The notes below the pieces were generated by a model. It saw nothing but the letters and a program-made list of their open reading frames with translations. It searched no databases and was not told the DNA's origin. A stretch of 64,000 nt of DNA from Scleropages formosus (Eukaryota > Chordata > Actinopteri > Osteoglossiformes > Osteoglossidae): assembly GCF_900964775.1 (NCBI RefSeq), contig NC_041827.1:9430001-9494000 (forward strand). The letters run 5' to 3'. Every line of letters starts with the position of its first letter. Position 1 is the stretch's first letter. Below are positions 1 to 16,000 of the stretch, one piece after another. The translations under genes were made by a program, and so were the position numbers.

Positions 1-655
1 ATTCCCCGAACTAGACCTTGTAACCTACAGGGCTCCTAACACGAGAAACAAAAGCACGCGCACTTCCACCATGAATCGCTGCCTTCCGATTACGTCACAG
101 ACTGTTGCAGGGGAGGGGCGGTGTCGTAGTCATGACGTATCATGCGGTGACAGTGAAGAGGAACGGCAAGTGAACAGAAACCGGCATCCCGTGGAAGGTC
201 GCCGCTTATACTGAAACTCGATGTGGGACAATTGAAGGGATAGTGAAGAATGTAAGGGGTGTAGAAGACACACGATCTGGGATTTTGAAGCTTGGATTAA
301 TCTAGTTAAGATAGATAGTCAGCTAACAATTTGAAATTTCTTAGCTAGCTAAGCTAGCTTACTCGGTCACCCAGCGAGCTTGGGGAGAATCATGGGCGGC
401 CTTTTTTATAATGAACCTGTTGGACTGATTAAACGAGTTTATCGTCACTCCTCTCTCCTCTGAGTACTAATCTTGCAAAAATAAAAAAGTTAAACACGCC
501 GGTTCTTGCTGTCGAAGCGGTGGAAAGGATTCAGCCAAGCGACTAGGATATTAATTTGCTCCCCGCACTGGTTCCAGTATAATATTTTTGGTGGGATTTC
601 AAGGCACCAGACTCGTGCGGGTTTCGGTGGGGTTACGAAGCCGGTCGTGTGAAGA
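1..655 (+). promoter_or_regulatory. coq10a: Upstream and 5' UTR region of coq10a
   Basis: No coding exon is recognised before the coq10a start. The first 200 bases are CpG-bearing and hold two CRE/ATF-like sites, TTACGTCA at 90-97 and TGACGTA at 133-139, which fits a promoter. A short open frame of 47 codons at 71-214 resembles nothing I know. The rest (about 215-480) is AT-rich and featureless, and 481-655 is probably 5' UTR. The promoter could also serve a gene to the left of the window. The transcription start cannot be placed from sequence. Confidence 0.45.
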
Positions 656-3524
<2,869 letters not shown>

Positions 3525-6500
3525 ACCTGAACCTGAACCACACGCCTCTTGCATGTGTGCTGGCCAATTCTCACCATTTCCCAGCTATACTGACATCACT
3601 CCTGTTGCCATGGAATATGGAATTTTTTTTCCACTGGGTACCAATCAGTTTCTGTCTCCCTCTTGTCAAAATTTTGTGGGTCAGAGAACATTTTTTTTTT
3701 TTTTTTTAAAGCTGTTTGCTATTAGGATGCTTTCCAGTACAATCTTAAATTCAAAGGCCTTATGCAGGACAACCTCCACTGCTTACTTTTACCTCACATG
3801 GTCCATTTATTGCAGGTGGGTAATTAAAAAGCAGTTCAGGTTAATTAATTTGCTTCGGCTAAGGAGCTCCTTAAAGATTTTCCCAGAGTGCCAGTGTCTT
3901 GTTGATACATTGATTTTTTTTTTTTTTTTGTCTTTGTTTTGCTGCCATTGGAATTATGTAATCAATTCTAGCAGGTCAAACACCATCATTCTTCCTTACC
4001 ATAGGGATTTATTTTTTTTATATATCAAAAATGTTTTTGTTTTTTTTTTTCCTCTTTTCAAGGAAATATTTCACTTCTATTTATTAGAAAAGGAATGAAT
4101 GGGTAATATGTGAGTGATGTTTTAATTTAAGTGTGTTTGTACTTTTTATTTAGAAAGTAGGAGACACTGTCAAGATATACATACATATGTGAAACATTGC
4201 TTTTGTTTCAAAGTTAATCTTGTTGTATTTATTTGGCCCTGAAAACTAATATTCCTATTAAAACCTGTTATGTGAGGCTCTTTGTACTGTACAGAATGTG
4301 AGTGACCAGTGCAGTGTTACATGCCATGCAGATGGCAAAAATCTGTCGGGCAGCATCACAGTCAGGAAACTGGAATAGGTGTCTGTGCGCTGCATCACTA
4401 TAGAACCCTTGAGCTGGATATTTAACAGGAAATAAATCAGTGTCCTGTATAATGGAGGATGAGGGGAGGAAATGTGGCAGGGAAATGGATGTTTGTCAAT
4501 CAAATAATGCTGATCGGCAAATTAAAAATTACAGAATGAATTGGTCGCTTAAATTCAGCTGTATTGGAATGTATAAAAATATTTATGTTCTTGACTGAAA
4601 GAATGAAGCTGAGAACCAGTTTAGATGCTCTGATTTGTACTGGTTCACACTAAGACTCTGAACGCTGGTTTCTACTTCATGTACAGATGGTGCAGATGCC
4701 CTGCTTCATTTCATACAGAAAGGGAATTGTAAAGTCTCTGATTTTGGTGGAGAAGTGATTGGTGATTTAACACTTGTCATTCAGTTAACACCTGTTCCAA
4801 AAAAATGTACTGTATTAGTCTGTCTTGGACCCTGAATTCAGGTCTGTCCCATTCAAAGAGTAGACTTCAGATATCCTTTGGTGTGATTCAGGGGAATATC
4901 TAGAAGTTGGATGTTGTGCAGTTAAAATTCATTAACCGTCAAGTGTAAGTTATGCAGAAAACCTCTGTTATATATATCAATACATAAAAACCCACAGTTA
5001 ATGTGCAAGTTCTCAGTATTCCAGGAGACTGTTAGTGATTGCAGTAATGTGGTCCACGAAGAACACCTTTTGTAAATTAATAAAATTTCAGTGGAGAAGT
5101 ATTTAAAAATACTAAGGAAAGACATTAATAAGAGTAGGACAAATAACTCAAGCTCATAAATTGTGTAGTAAAGATCTGATACATCCATTGATAGAACCAC
5201 AGTTACAGAGTATGACCCATTATGTTTTTTTTTTGTTACATAGAAGCGGTCTCCTGTAATTATAATGGAATTTGGATGTCTGAGATCTGTGAAATGTTAA
5301 ATTTAACTTATGATTTTGAAAAATATGAGAAGCACATACCTGCAGTACCTTTTTGCAGTTAAGAATATGGGTGGGATTTTTCCCCATTCATTTACATTTT
5401 GGAATTCATCACTGATACCTTGAGAATTCAGAGATTGTTCAAGTCCGTGCTGAACGGTGATGTCTGTCTCATGACAAGGGAACGTTGTCGTCCGTCACCC
5501 GCCTTGTCTTAGAGTGTATAACCTTCAGAAAAGAGTAACCTCAAGCTGTCCATTTGCTGTCAGGTTTGTCAGGAACACCTTTACTTTGAACTGTAATAAA
5601 TGTATATAAAATGTATGGAAATTAAACAAAATGATGTTTTGTAGTTAAATTATTCTACATTAACAACAAACCACATACCCAGAGGTTTGGCTGAGACTTG
5701 TTCATTTAGACAGGTGCATCAGTAGATTTGTTGCAGTAAATTGCATCTTCCTGTCCTTTCCATCTGTTCCCCACCTGGCCTTCAATTTGGTCATATCTGA
5801 GGTGCTTTAGAATCACTAACGGAATTCGCTCCTTGTGCTGTCAATATCATGCTTTTTCTATTTAATTTTTGATCATTCTCAGGGTTTTTAACAGAAATAT
5901 TAGCTTTGCTCTTTCATAAAGGTGAAACAGATGCTGTCAGTGGAAACTGTACCAGCACAGCTGCACAGGCTATAGACACTGTTCCTGTGCATTACTTCAT
6001 AAAGTGTAATTTGGAAAATAGACAGCATGTAGTGGAGCTTGAAACACAGTAATACTTCAGAATTTGGTGCCATTCCAAATTAGCTATGAGTCAGAACACA
6101 ATTTTTAATAGAGAACGATAAAAGCCTAGTGGCTTCCTTTTCCAAAGTTGCTCAGATTAGTTGCGGGGGTTGAAATGACTTGTTCTAATAATGATCCGAT
6201 TCCTTTGGCAATGGAGTCAGGTTGTCTTCAGTTCCTGATCTACAGGAATGCTTGTTCATTATCGACAAAAGCTGAATATATCTTGAAAAAATATGTTCTT
6301 GGTTTTATTAAAAAATGCTCTTGCTTAGGGTTGCTTTACCTATAATGTTAAGAATTTTCTTAGCAAGATTCGTTTGGCCTTTTTTTTTTTTTTTTTTTTC
6401 TTTTGCGATTTCTATATCTGAACTGGTTTGCCACGTGCATACGCTGCTCGTACACTGTACACTTTTCTAGCGATCTTGTGAGTACTGCAGTTCCTGCTGC

Positions 6501-6871
6501 CCAGAGAACAGTAAACTCTTGTAGAACACCTCATCAAGCGTCATTCCCTCCCTTGCTTGGTATATTTAGTTTGAAACTATTTCCGTGTTCACCAATTCCT
6601 CCCGCAAAGAACTATGAGTGTTTGCAGTGATAGTGAGCAAAAACTGAAGGATGAACAATCACAAGCACATTTAAATGCAATTAGAAGAATGTAACAAATG
6701 AGCAAATGAATACAATGAAATGTTTATTTTATAAAATATTGTATGTATTGTAAGGAAACTGTACACCCCTTAATAAAATTAAAGCATAAATATTGTACTG
6801 TTGTTATGTTTTATATTTAGGTGCAAAAGTGCTGTATGCTCAGGGCACCTGTATGTTTTGGAGAAAATAAA
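3525..6871 (+). other. coq10a: coq10a 3' UTR and downstream sequence with candidate poly(A) signals
   Basis: After the stop codon the sequence is AT-rich with several T-runs and no further coding similarity. AATAAA hexamers lie at 5595-5600, 6772-6777 and 6866-6871, so the 3' UTR could run from 2 to 3.3 kb. A 221-codon open frame across 3433-4098 only overlaps the last exon out of frame and is full of Phe from T-runs, so I do not call it a gene. Confidence 0.5.
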
Positions 6872-6964
6872 GCGTAAGCCCTTTCATAGCGTACAACATA
6901 GGGTTACAGTCTCTCCTGTACTGATGCCCTTGAGAGAAGTCTTGTGTGTTACTTGGATCAAAAC

Positions 6965-7190
6965 CGAGACATAGAGGAACCGCTGTGGAGCTGCTGCCTT
7001 TGGACCCAACGGTCGGTCGCAGGTTTGATCCCCACCTCTGGCTGTAGTACCCTTGAGCAAGGTATTTACCTTAAATTGCTCCAGTAAAATTCCCCAGCTC
7101 TATAATTGGGTAAATAATTGTACGTACACTAACATTATAAGTCCCTTTGGAGAAAAGTGTCAGCTAAATGAATAAATGTAAATATACTCA
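6965..7190 (+). mobile_element. tRNA-derived SINE, short-tail family
   Basis: The head has a B-box-like GGTCGCAGGTTTGATCCCC. It is followed by the family body GTAGTACCCTTGAGCAAGG and TTGGGTAAATAATTGTA, then the tail GGAGAAAAGTGTCAGCTAAATG. The same family recurs at 16090-16293, 23750-23955 (reverse), 25535-25667 (partial), 33005-33215 and 53580-53705 (reverse, partial). A lone tail fragment lies at about 7370-7425. Confidence 0.8.
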
Positions 7191-8013
7191 ACCTGAGCAA
7201 AATAATTTGTCAAGAAAGTACTGTACTGTACCATTTCTGTACACAGCTACCCATGTAATGTATGTTGGTTTAGACAGTGACATCATACAAACTGGATGCA
7301 CTTTGGGAATCGCAAATCTGCATCTATGTCTCTCCATCCGTCGGTGAAATGCTCTTTTATTTTTGCCGAGCTGTGCGTCCCATTTGGGAGAAGCATCTGC
7401 TACCTGAATAAATGGAAATGTGAAAGCAAGGTGGTGTGGCCAGTAATTTGCAAGCAGGAATGAGTTTGTGAAAAGGGCAAAAGGACTAACAGAAATCTGA
7501 GTATGGTAGAGGCATGTGGAACAGCTATTAATAAGATCGTAGAGAACAGAACCCTGGAATAGAGCAGCTGAGCACGCTTATACGCACACACACTTACGCA
7601 AGAGGAAAAGGTGACACTCCAAAATGGTGTCATGTTTCCCTTTTCCCGATGCATTGTCCAGGAGACGTACCCAGCAAAGGTATCCTGCGCAGCACAAGTA
7701 AGACGCTCTTAAATCAAAGATGTAACTTAGAAAGAGCAGTTTCACTAATAAGGTGAGATAGGGCAGCTATCAGAAAACATCAGTATTTCAACAGAACACA
7801 GGTTCTCAGCAGTAATATACTGCAGTCCTCGGTTAAAGGCAAGGAAGATCTTATTGAGTTTTATTATGAATTAAATGGGAACATGAAAGCTAGACTGACA
7901 CACTACAGCCATTTTTTTCAGCTTGCTAGCCATCTGCTTATGAGTATTTAGATAATGATGGCAGTATTTTTATTTTGGCTAAGATGACACAAGACACAGG
8001 ACTGATAAAACCA
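7191..8013. other. Gap between convergent coq10a and cs
   Basis: About 0.8 kb lies between the likely 3' ends of the two convergent genes. Apart from a degenerate SINE tail near 7370-7425, I see no coding, RNA or other repeat signal. Confidence 0.5.
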
Positions 8014-10015
8014 TTTATTGGCTTCCTTTGTTGTTTTCCATTTTTGTCTCATCTCTGCACTTCAAAGTCCCATCCCCACCCTAGCTCATGTTCCAAACCA
8101 AAATTCTATATATGTTGCATTTTCAGTCTTGTACATTTCTCCACATCACATTAGTACAGAACAACCTGAAGATTTGCAATATAAACAGGGTGAAACATTG
8201 ACACAAACAATCTGTAAAATGTACATATATTCCCACAGGAAAGTAGCATTCAAAGCACCGTTGCATATGATGAAATCAAACAATATCTAAAGGGGGGACT
8301 TATGACAATCAAAGTCAGGCTGGTTCAACACAAGGGAGAAGCCAAAAATGCCAACACTTGGCAGACTGGAGTGTGTAAAGTGAGTTAGCCACCTCCTCCC
8401 AGACCCATGATCAGCAAAATCAGGAGGGTGCACCACCTCTACCGGGTGAATCTATTAAGAATAAAGCTGAATGCAATGTCTTCTCCCAGCAGGCTTACTT
8501 TAACATACGCTAAAAGTTACAAATCATTCTTTGCTGCATAGGAAATAGTCAAGTCCTATTTTTTTGAAGGTTGCTGTCCTTTTAACTCCTCTATCATTTA
8601 ATGGTTCATTAGCCGGACATTCCAACTACATAAAAAAAAATAAATCCGCTCATGTCTCTATATAAACAAAACAGAACAAGAGACATCACGCTGAAATAAA
8701 TAACAAGTAATACAATAACAAGCCCAACATTACTACTGCTAATGAGGAATGCACATTAATATGTACAATGTCATAAACCTTTTCACAGTAAAACATTGGT
8801 AGATAAAAATCCATGATACTTTTGTTTAACAATATTTTTAGGTTGCCTCAAAATATCTGAACCAGAAATTATTTGTACTCAAAACATAAAAAACCTGTTT
8901 TTCCAGCCATTAAAGCTTTGTATTAAATTGTGTCCAGAGCATATTATAAAGCAATTCCCCCCTTTCCAGATCGATCATCCCTTTTAATTAAAAAGTCTGC
9001 AAGTCTACAGGTTATTCTGATCAGAGATTACATGATTTTTCACATGATTTGGTGAAAAGTAAATGATAAACTAAAGTGAAGTGTTGCATAAATTGTTCAT
9101 TCATACAAGCTCTATCTTTTATCGACCAATACCTGTTAAACTTGATAAGTGCCACGTCTGGCATTCCATGTTTTCCCCAAAGCGCCCTTTTTAGAAAATC
9201 TCTAGTATTAATGGGAAGTTCAGCCACAATGCCAACTCACTCCAGTATTCATATGATAAAAGATTTAAAAAAAAAAAAAAAAATCATTGTCCTGTTGATT
9301 TTGGGGAAAAAACCTCTAGAACACTATGACAAGAACTTCTGCAGCCATCATAGCACTGTTCCAGGTGTTTGTTTACTCCCTTAAAAGGGTACCCAATTTA
9401 CAACACTACAAATATAAAACTGGGTATCCTTCATGATGACTAAAGTAACTGCAAACCAAAATTTTAAAAGTGCTAGGAGACAATCCAACACAGAGAATAC
9501 TTACAACATATGAAAGAAGTACACAGCTGCAAAAAAAGAAAAAGGTGGAGTCCTGTGAGCTGTCAGTCAACTGATTTGAGTGGCATTGTGCGGTACATGC
9601 TTGTCATAGTGCAGTTCACGTATACAAAAAGCTGTCAAAGATCAGTGGTGCCACAGAACATGCAGGAGTCCAGTCACTGGTGAAAGGACCCTGATGGTGT
9701 ATTTTAGAAGAAACGAACCAGTGTGGACTAAATGGAAAAATAACTATGCTCCATGGAGATAAAAATAGCTTTGAAATGGTAACAGACATAAGGGCAACAG
9801 CGTTAATAACTCAAATTTGGAGTTTATATAAATGCTGACTTCATTACTTTGCCAAAAAGTGGGATGAACTGAGTCCTTATAGTTTAAAAGTATACTGTCT
9901 AAACGGTGTAATATTTGAATATCCCAAATGTTCCATCTGGGAGAGTTGAAGATGTCTCCTCTCCCCAATATTCTCTTCTTTTACACCTCCATTTCTTTGT
10001 CGTCTCTTGCCAGGT
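8014..10015 (-). other. cs: cs 3' UTR with poly(A) signal
   Basis: On the minus strand an AATAAA at 8014-8019 (seen as TTTATT) lies about 2 kb past the cs stop codon. No coding similarity is present between them. The region is AT-rich and carries an A-run at 9269-9283. This is the best candidate for the cs 3' UTR, though the end is not proven and other hexamers could be used. Confidence 0.5.
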
Positions 10016-13000
10016 CTACCCCGACTTGGCCCCCACCAGAGCCATGAGACCATCGGTACTCATGGACTTGGGCCGTTCCAGGGGGAAGCCCAGTGCTCGG
10101 CTCCAGACCAGCTGGGCCAGGACACCGAGGGCCCGTGACACGCCAAACAGCACGGTGTAGTAGTTCATCTCAGTCATGCCGTAGTACTGCAGGGGGTGGG
10201 GGACAGCGTGGGGAAGAGAAACAGAGTAAGGGTACTCATTAACAGCCAGATTACTGACCCGGGTAACCCCAGAGCTGTCATGTTAAATAGAGCAGACAGC
10301 CATTTACAAACAGACAATGAAACTTTGCCCATTTCAGGAGTAGGGGAAAAAGGCGAGTAATGTAATCAAGATTTTGAATCAAAAGGCTTAGGAAAAACTG
10401 TTGTTCATAAGTTAAACAAAAGATACAAATTAATAGTCAGGTAGGTTAACTGTGAACAAACTAATGCATAACAATGGCATAGCCAAGTTTCAATAATAGA
10501 CCTTGTGAGTCACCACAATTAAGAAGCTTCTCTTTGTCTAAAGAGTCATGTTTTGTGCTTTTCTAAACTTGCTCCCATTAAAGCAGAAATGGGATAAAAA
10601 TGCAGATGCAACAGGAAGAGACTCCACATTTCCAGCATACCTGCAGCAGCACCCCACTGTGGGCATCCACATTGGGCCAGGGGTTCTTGGCCTTGCCCTG
10701 CTCCAGTAGCACATTAGGCACAATCTTGTACAGTTGGGCCACTAGCTTAAACAGTGGGTCATTGGGCAGGTGCTTTAGGGCAAACTCCTGTTGGCATGTG
10801 TACCGCGGGTCAGTCTTCCTTAGCACTGCATGCCCATAGCCAGGGACCACCTGACACAGAGAGAAGAGCTCTGTCAGAAAGGAAGCGCATCACCCGGTCC
10901 AAGGCTGCACTGGGACACCTTTTCGTCTATTTTATTTTATTCTCATCATGTTGTTCATTAAACTTGTGTTGAAGTTCTGAACATCTTGAAATTATTACTA
11001 CACCGAGCATTTGTAAATATACCAATAGTGAAAAATCATCTTTGGTACACACAACACATAAGTAATTTTTTTTTTTTTTTTCCATTTTGTATTGGTAAAA
11101 TCCAAAGTTATAATCGATATATGTAAACCTTTAATAATATAGGTATTTATAAAAATTCTGAATATAGTTAATTTCACTAGCTGAACCACAGTCAGCTATG
11201 TAATTGCATTGTATTCTCAACCTTGTGCTTAAATAGTAAAAATCTTTAAGGGTTCTGGTATTCTCCCTCACCCTTCCAGATTTGAGTGTGTTCCAGATGT
11301 AGTCTCTGAGTTTCTCATCAGACACTTCTCCGCCCAGCTCCTTCTTCAAGGCTGTCAGCCAAACCAGCACTTCCTATACAGGTACAGTAGGAAATCACAT
11401 ATGCTTTCTTTCACTTAAAACCATCATCTTATTTCTGGTTAGACTAAAGGGAGTAATTGCATGTTTCTTCAGAAACCTAGCTCATATAAGACGAGAAAAC
11501 CTACCTGATTAGCCAGGCCATGTAGAGGTCCAGCCAAACCATTCATGGCAGCACTGAAGGAGAGGTAGGGGTCAGATAGTGCACTGCCCACAAGGTGACT
11601 AGTGTGGGCACTGACATTACCACCTTCATGGTCACTGCAAAAGGAGAAAATTGATATTAAAGCATTTTTTTTTTTTTTTCCAATCCACATTTTTGTAATG
11701 TTTGTCTTAGCATCATAAATCACCTTGGACAAAGGCATCAGCTAGACAGTAGTTAATTATCTAACTAGAGCTGTCACCACTAGATGGCAGCACACACACA
11801 AAACATTTTTACCCAAGAAGCCAGTGACACTTCAAAATTGGATTTTGCATTTTGCTCATAATCTCAGTGTAGGAGATTACCCTGCAATGCAAAACTGTAA
11901 AAAAAAAAAAAAAAAAAAAAAAAAGGGGAGTGTGTGAGTGAGCGAGTGCAATTTTACTTTATTGTTTCAACATTCTTTACAGATAATCCAGCAGGACAGA
12001 GTGCTAAGACTTGACCTCAGTCACTTGGGATCAAAATTAAGTTTTACTACTTATTTCCATCATGCTTTTCCACCCTCCACTTAGTCTTTTTATTGCTGCA
12101 TGTTGGCTTTGAAGAAACTGAACCTGTGGATGGTGAGGTAAAGGCGCATGAGCTCAGTAAACTGCGAATCGCTGTAACCCAGCATGTTGGTAAAGTTGTG
12201 GGACCAGTCCAGTTTGGAGTCAATGGCACCGATGCTGCTGCCTTCGCGGTACAGGTTGCGGTAGATCTTCGCAGCAACACATGGCAGTTTGGCAATCAAA
12301 TCCATGGAGTCCTCATAGATGTACTGAAAAAGGGAAATTGAACAAGACTTTTAATAGCAGGGGAGGGGGGAAAAAAAAATTAAACCAAGACTTCCCCAAA
12401 CAAGGAACTAAATAATCATTCTGAGAAGGCTTGTGACAGATGTGGAAGAATTAAAATTTTTTTCATCCTCAACTAAAAATTGCAAACACTCCAATTCAAC
12501 CACACCTGTTAAAGAAAATATGTTCCTGAGTGACACAGCTCTGATACTATTCATCATTCTGCTGGTAACTGTATGAATGGAGGAAGCCCCAGAAAATATT
12601 ACTCCACAAGTTTTAACTAATACACATGGACAACTAGAAAAACAGCATATAAGCAATAAATAAAGAAATTTGCACTTAATATATGTATGCCTAACAATAC
12701 AGAATACTACAAGTTTAACCACTTCAACCATTTACAAGTTCCAGTGCAAGCCACTGTGGAGTCCTTAACGTACTTGCCTCCCAATACTTGGCTTTGTTGA
12801 CGCCCTCGGAATAGGCCCGCACAAAACTGCTCTCACTGTTGAGGGCTGTGATAGCGGCGCTGAACTGGGGCATGGGGTGCAGGTTGGTGGGGAAGTTGTC
12901 CAGCATAGTGACCACATGAGAAGGAAGGGCTGCCCGTTTGGCCCACTCCTTTGACAGCCAGTTCACCTGGGAAGAAACGGAAACTCCCCTTAAATATGTT

Positions 13001-16000
13001 TCCTCGGATCAACAAAAGCCCAGAACTACTTCAGCTGGATCTCTCATACCACTGCCCATGTAAAATATTCTAAAAACATTCCAAACATACAAAAACATCC
13101 AGTTTTCCCAGATACACCTATATGGAATATGAACAAGGTTGGAAAACTTTTTGTGAGCTACTTTTAGAGAGGAAGCAATCTGATGTGCTTTCTCTGATCC
13201 ATCATACATAAAACACATCTGAAATAATGTGTGTGAATTTCAGGATGAGATGGTGTCAGTTCGTTAATCACCTGCTCCTCTGTTGGCACTTGCCCAGTTA
13301 TCAGGAGCCAAAAGAGCCCCTCAGGCAATGGTTCACGCCCCCCAGGAGCCTTGGGCAGTAGCTGCTGGCACTCTGGGATGCTGTAGCCACGAAAACGGAT
13401 TCCCTGGAAATAATAGAGATGGGAAAAAGAATCCTCTTGATATGTCCCAATTGCTGTGACCTTCAGCCTCACAGCATGTAAACTGAATGAAGTGACATAC
13501 CAGAGCAGAACCTATTATTAATGTGCCAATGACCTCTGACACTAATTTGTGCCAGTACATGTCATCTTTATGAGTCACCTGATATTAAAAAACCCTTCTG
13601 TTTATATAAATGTGATTAACTAGTAAGTGAGTAAGTTTAACTCACCTCATCAGGATCCAGGACAGAGGTCTCATACACCAGACCTTTCATGCCTCTCATC
13701 CCGCCATAGACCTGGAAATAAACACCACACCACCCTCAGGGGGACCAGCTCATGATGAATATGTACATTGTGCTTTGCAGCTGACTCTATAGGGCAGGGC
13801 TGAGAACAGTCAAGAATCATCTGAAATAGAAATACTACTGGGCATTGACACAACAAGATTAGGCCAATTTAAGGACACAACCTTACCATATCCACAGTGA
13901 TCTGGCCAATGGCGGATTTGCCATATTGTTGTCGGAAATTCTTGATCCTACTCTGTTCTTTGGGGATAAGCTCTGATAACACATCCTTCAGGTTCTGCAA
14001 TAAATGTGCAGGATCCCATTTTCTGTCATGAATATTGCTCATATTCTAACAGCATTTGAAAAATGTTACAGAAGCAAACAGAAAAGCTTTGCATTACAGT
14101 ATAGAACTAATCAGTACTTTGTCTATTTTCTGTTAAAATTCAATGTCCCTGTTTATTTGGAAAAAAATTGAAGATATGACATTAGAAGTATTAATATTCA
14201 GTCAAGGACAACAGAATGATGAGCACTTGTTACAAAATTGTTACAATTTAAACTGTCTGGTTAACCATTTTTTGGCACAGAAATAAAGGTTTAGCTACAA
14301 ACACTTACTGTGGTCGAACTGGAATTTCTAGCAGCTACAAGCACACAAGCGGCATTCTGAAAAAGAAGAAATGCATGCACAAAGAAGACAAAGAATGACA
14401 AAAATAGGTTTCTACTTTTACTCATTTGACAGATAATTTTCTCCAAAGTGACTTACAATGAACACTATGAAGTACTATTAGCTGACACAGGTGACTTACA
14501 ATGCTATATAGACACATACAGACTGAAATCAATTGTCCCGAGCAGGGCAGCAGCGAGCCGGAGCCTAGCCCGGCAACACAGGGCGAAAGGCTGGAGGAAG
14601 AGGGGACACACCCAGGATGGGACGCCAGTCCGTCACAGGGCACCCCAAGCAGGACTCGAACCCCAGAGCCACCAGAGAGCAGGACCTGGCCAAACCCGCT
14701 GAGCCACCGCATGCCCCAATGTTATATACACTACCTACAACTATTCATTCATCTAAAAAGCAGCACAGTGTAAAATGGACACGTTGCACAATTTAGAGCC
14801 ACCAGCAGTAAACTTGAAACACATCTTCATACTGTGAGATGGAAGCCAGAGCACTCAGAGGAAACACAGGGAGAACATGCAAACTCCACAGAGGCTGAGA
14901 AGAAATAAAATCCATATCCTCTCGCACTACACCACTATGCCATGTCTAAGGTACAACGTCAAAGGAGAGGGAAACTAACTCAATAATAAGCACACCAACT
15001 GCAAGGACTGGCCAGTGCTACAAAAGCACAGAAACCCCTATCAAGGAGAGCTGGTACAGCTACCAAGAACCACAGCACTGCTTTTAAAACACTTTACCGT
15101 TTACATTTCCAATCCTAAAAATATTACCAAGCATAGGTATATAATCATTACACACATATAGTATATTAAATAAAATATGGAGGATGAAGGGTAAGCTTAA
15201 ACCCTTTAGTGAGAAATACTGATTTTTAAAAAAAAAAAAAAAAAAAAAAAAAGGCAGATGTAAATGAAAAGGAAATTAAATCCAGAATTTTTCAGTCTGT
15301 GTGACCTTGCTATAAAGGGACAGAGGAAGGAAAGAAGTCATTCAGCAACAAAGGATTTGGCTTAAGCTACTGTGAACACAAAGGTCAGGAAGGTCCACAT
15401 CAATCCCAAACTGAATTAAAATTATGTAGTCAATTGCTTTAGGTTCAAATTCGTACGAATGTGTCGATGATAAAGGAAGTTTAAATTATTAAAAAAAGAC
15501 AACCTGAAACTGAAGTGACCTTGACAATGCAATGTAGTGACATTCCATTAAATGCCCATGTTGTGCCAAAAATGTTTTCATTAAAGTGTAAAAATTGGGA
15601 GAAAATTCATCTCAAGGTGGAACTGCACTCCGAGGAGCAGAACTCTCTATATTCAATCACAACTTATCACAGCAGTTTTTTTGTCTTCATGTTTGTTCAA
15701 GCATAAAATATTTCCTGTAAAAATTTCAGTAAATATTTTCCCATTTTCAGATTACCTAGATTTTTTAAATACACTAACTCTTCAACTTAAAACCCCAAAT
15801 GGATCATAAGGGCTGTTCCCAATTGATTTTGTAACTTCAAAATCACTCCTACCAAGTCAGAATCAATAGAAGCTTAACAATACCAATGATGTTCAACGTA
15901 TTTACAGGTTAGCTTCTGAAAAAACCTCAGAGACAGCTATGGCAGCCAAGAAAACTGCTCTGTGAACGTTTATTTTGTAAACAGAATTAAAAATATTTTG

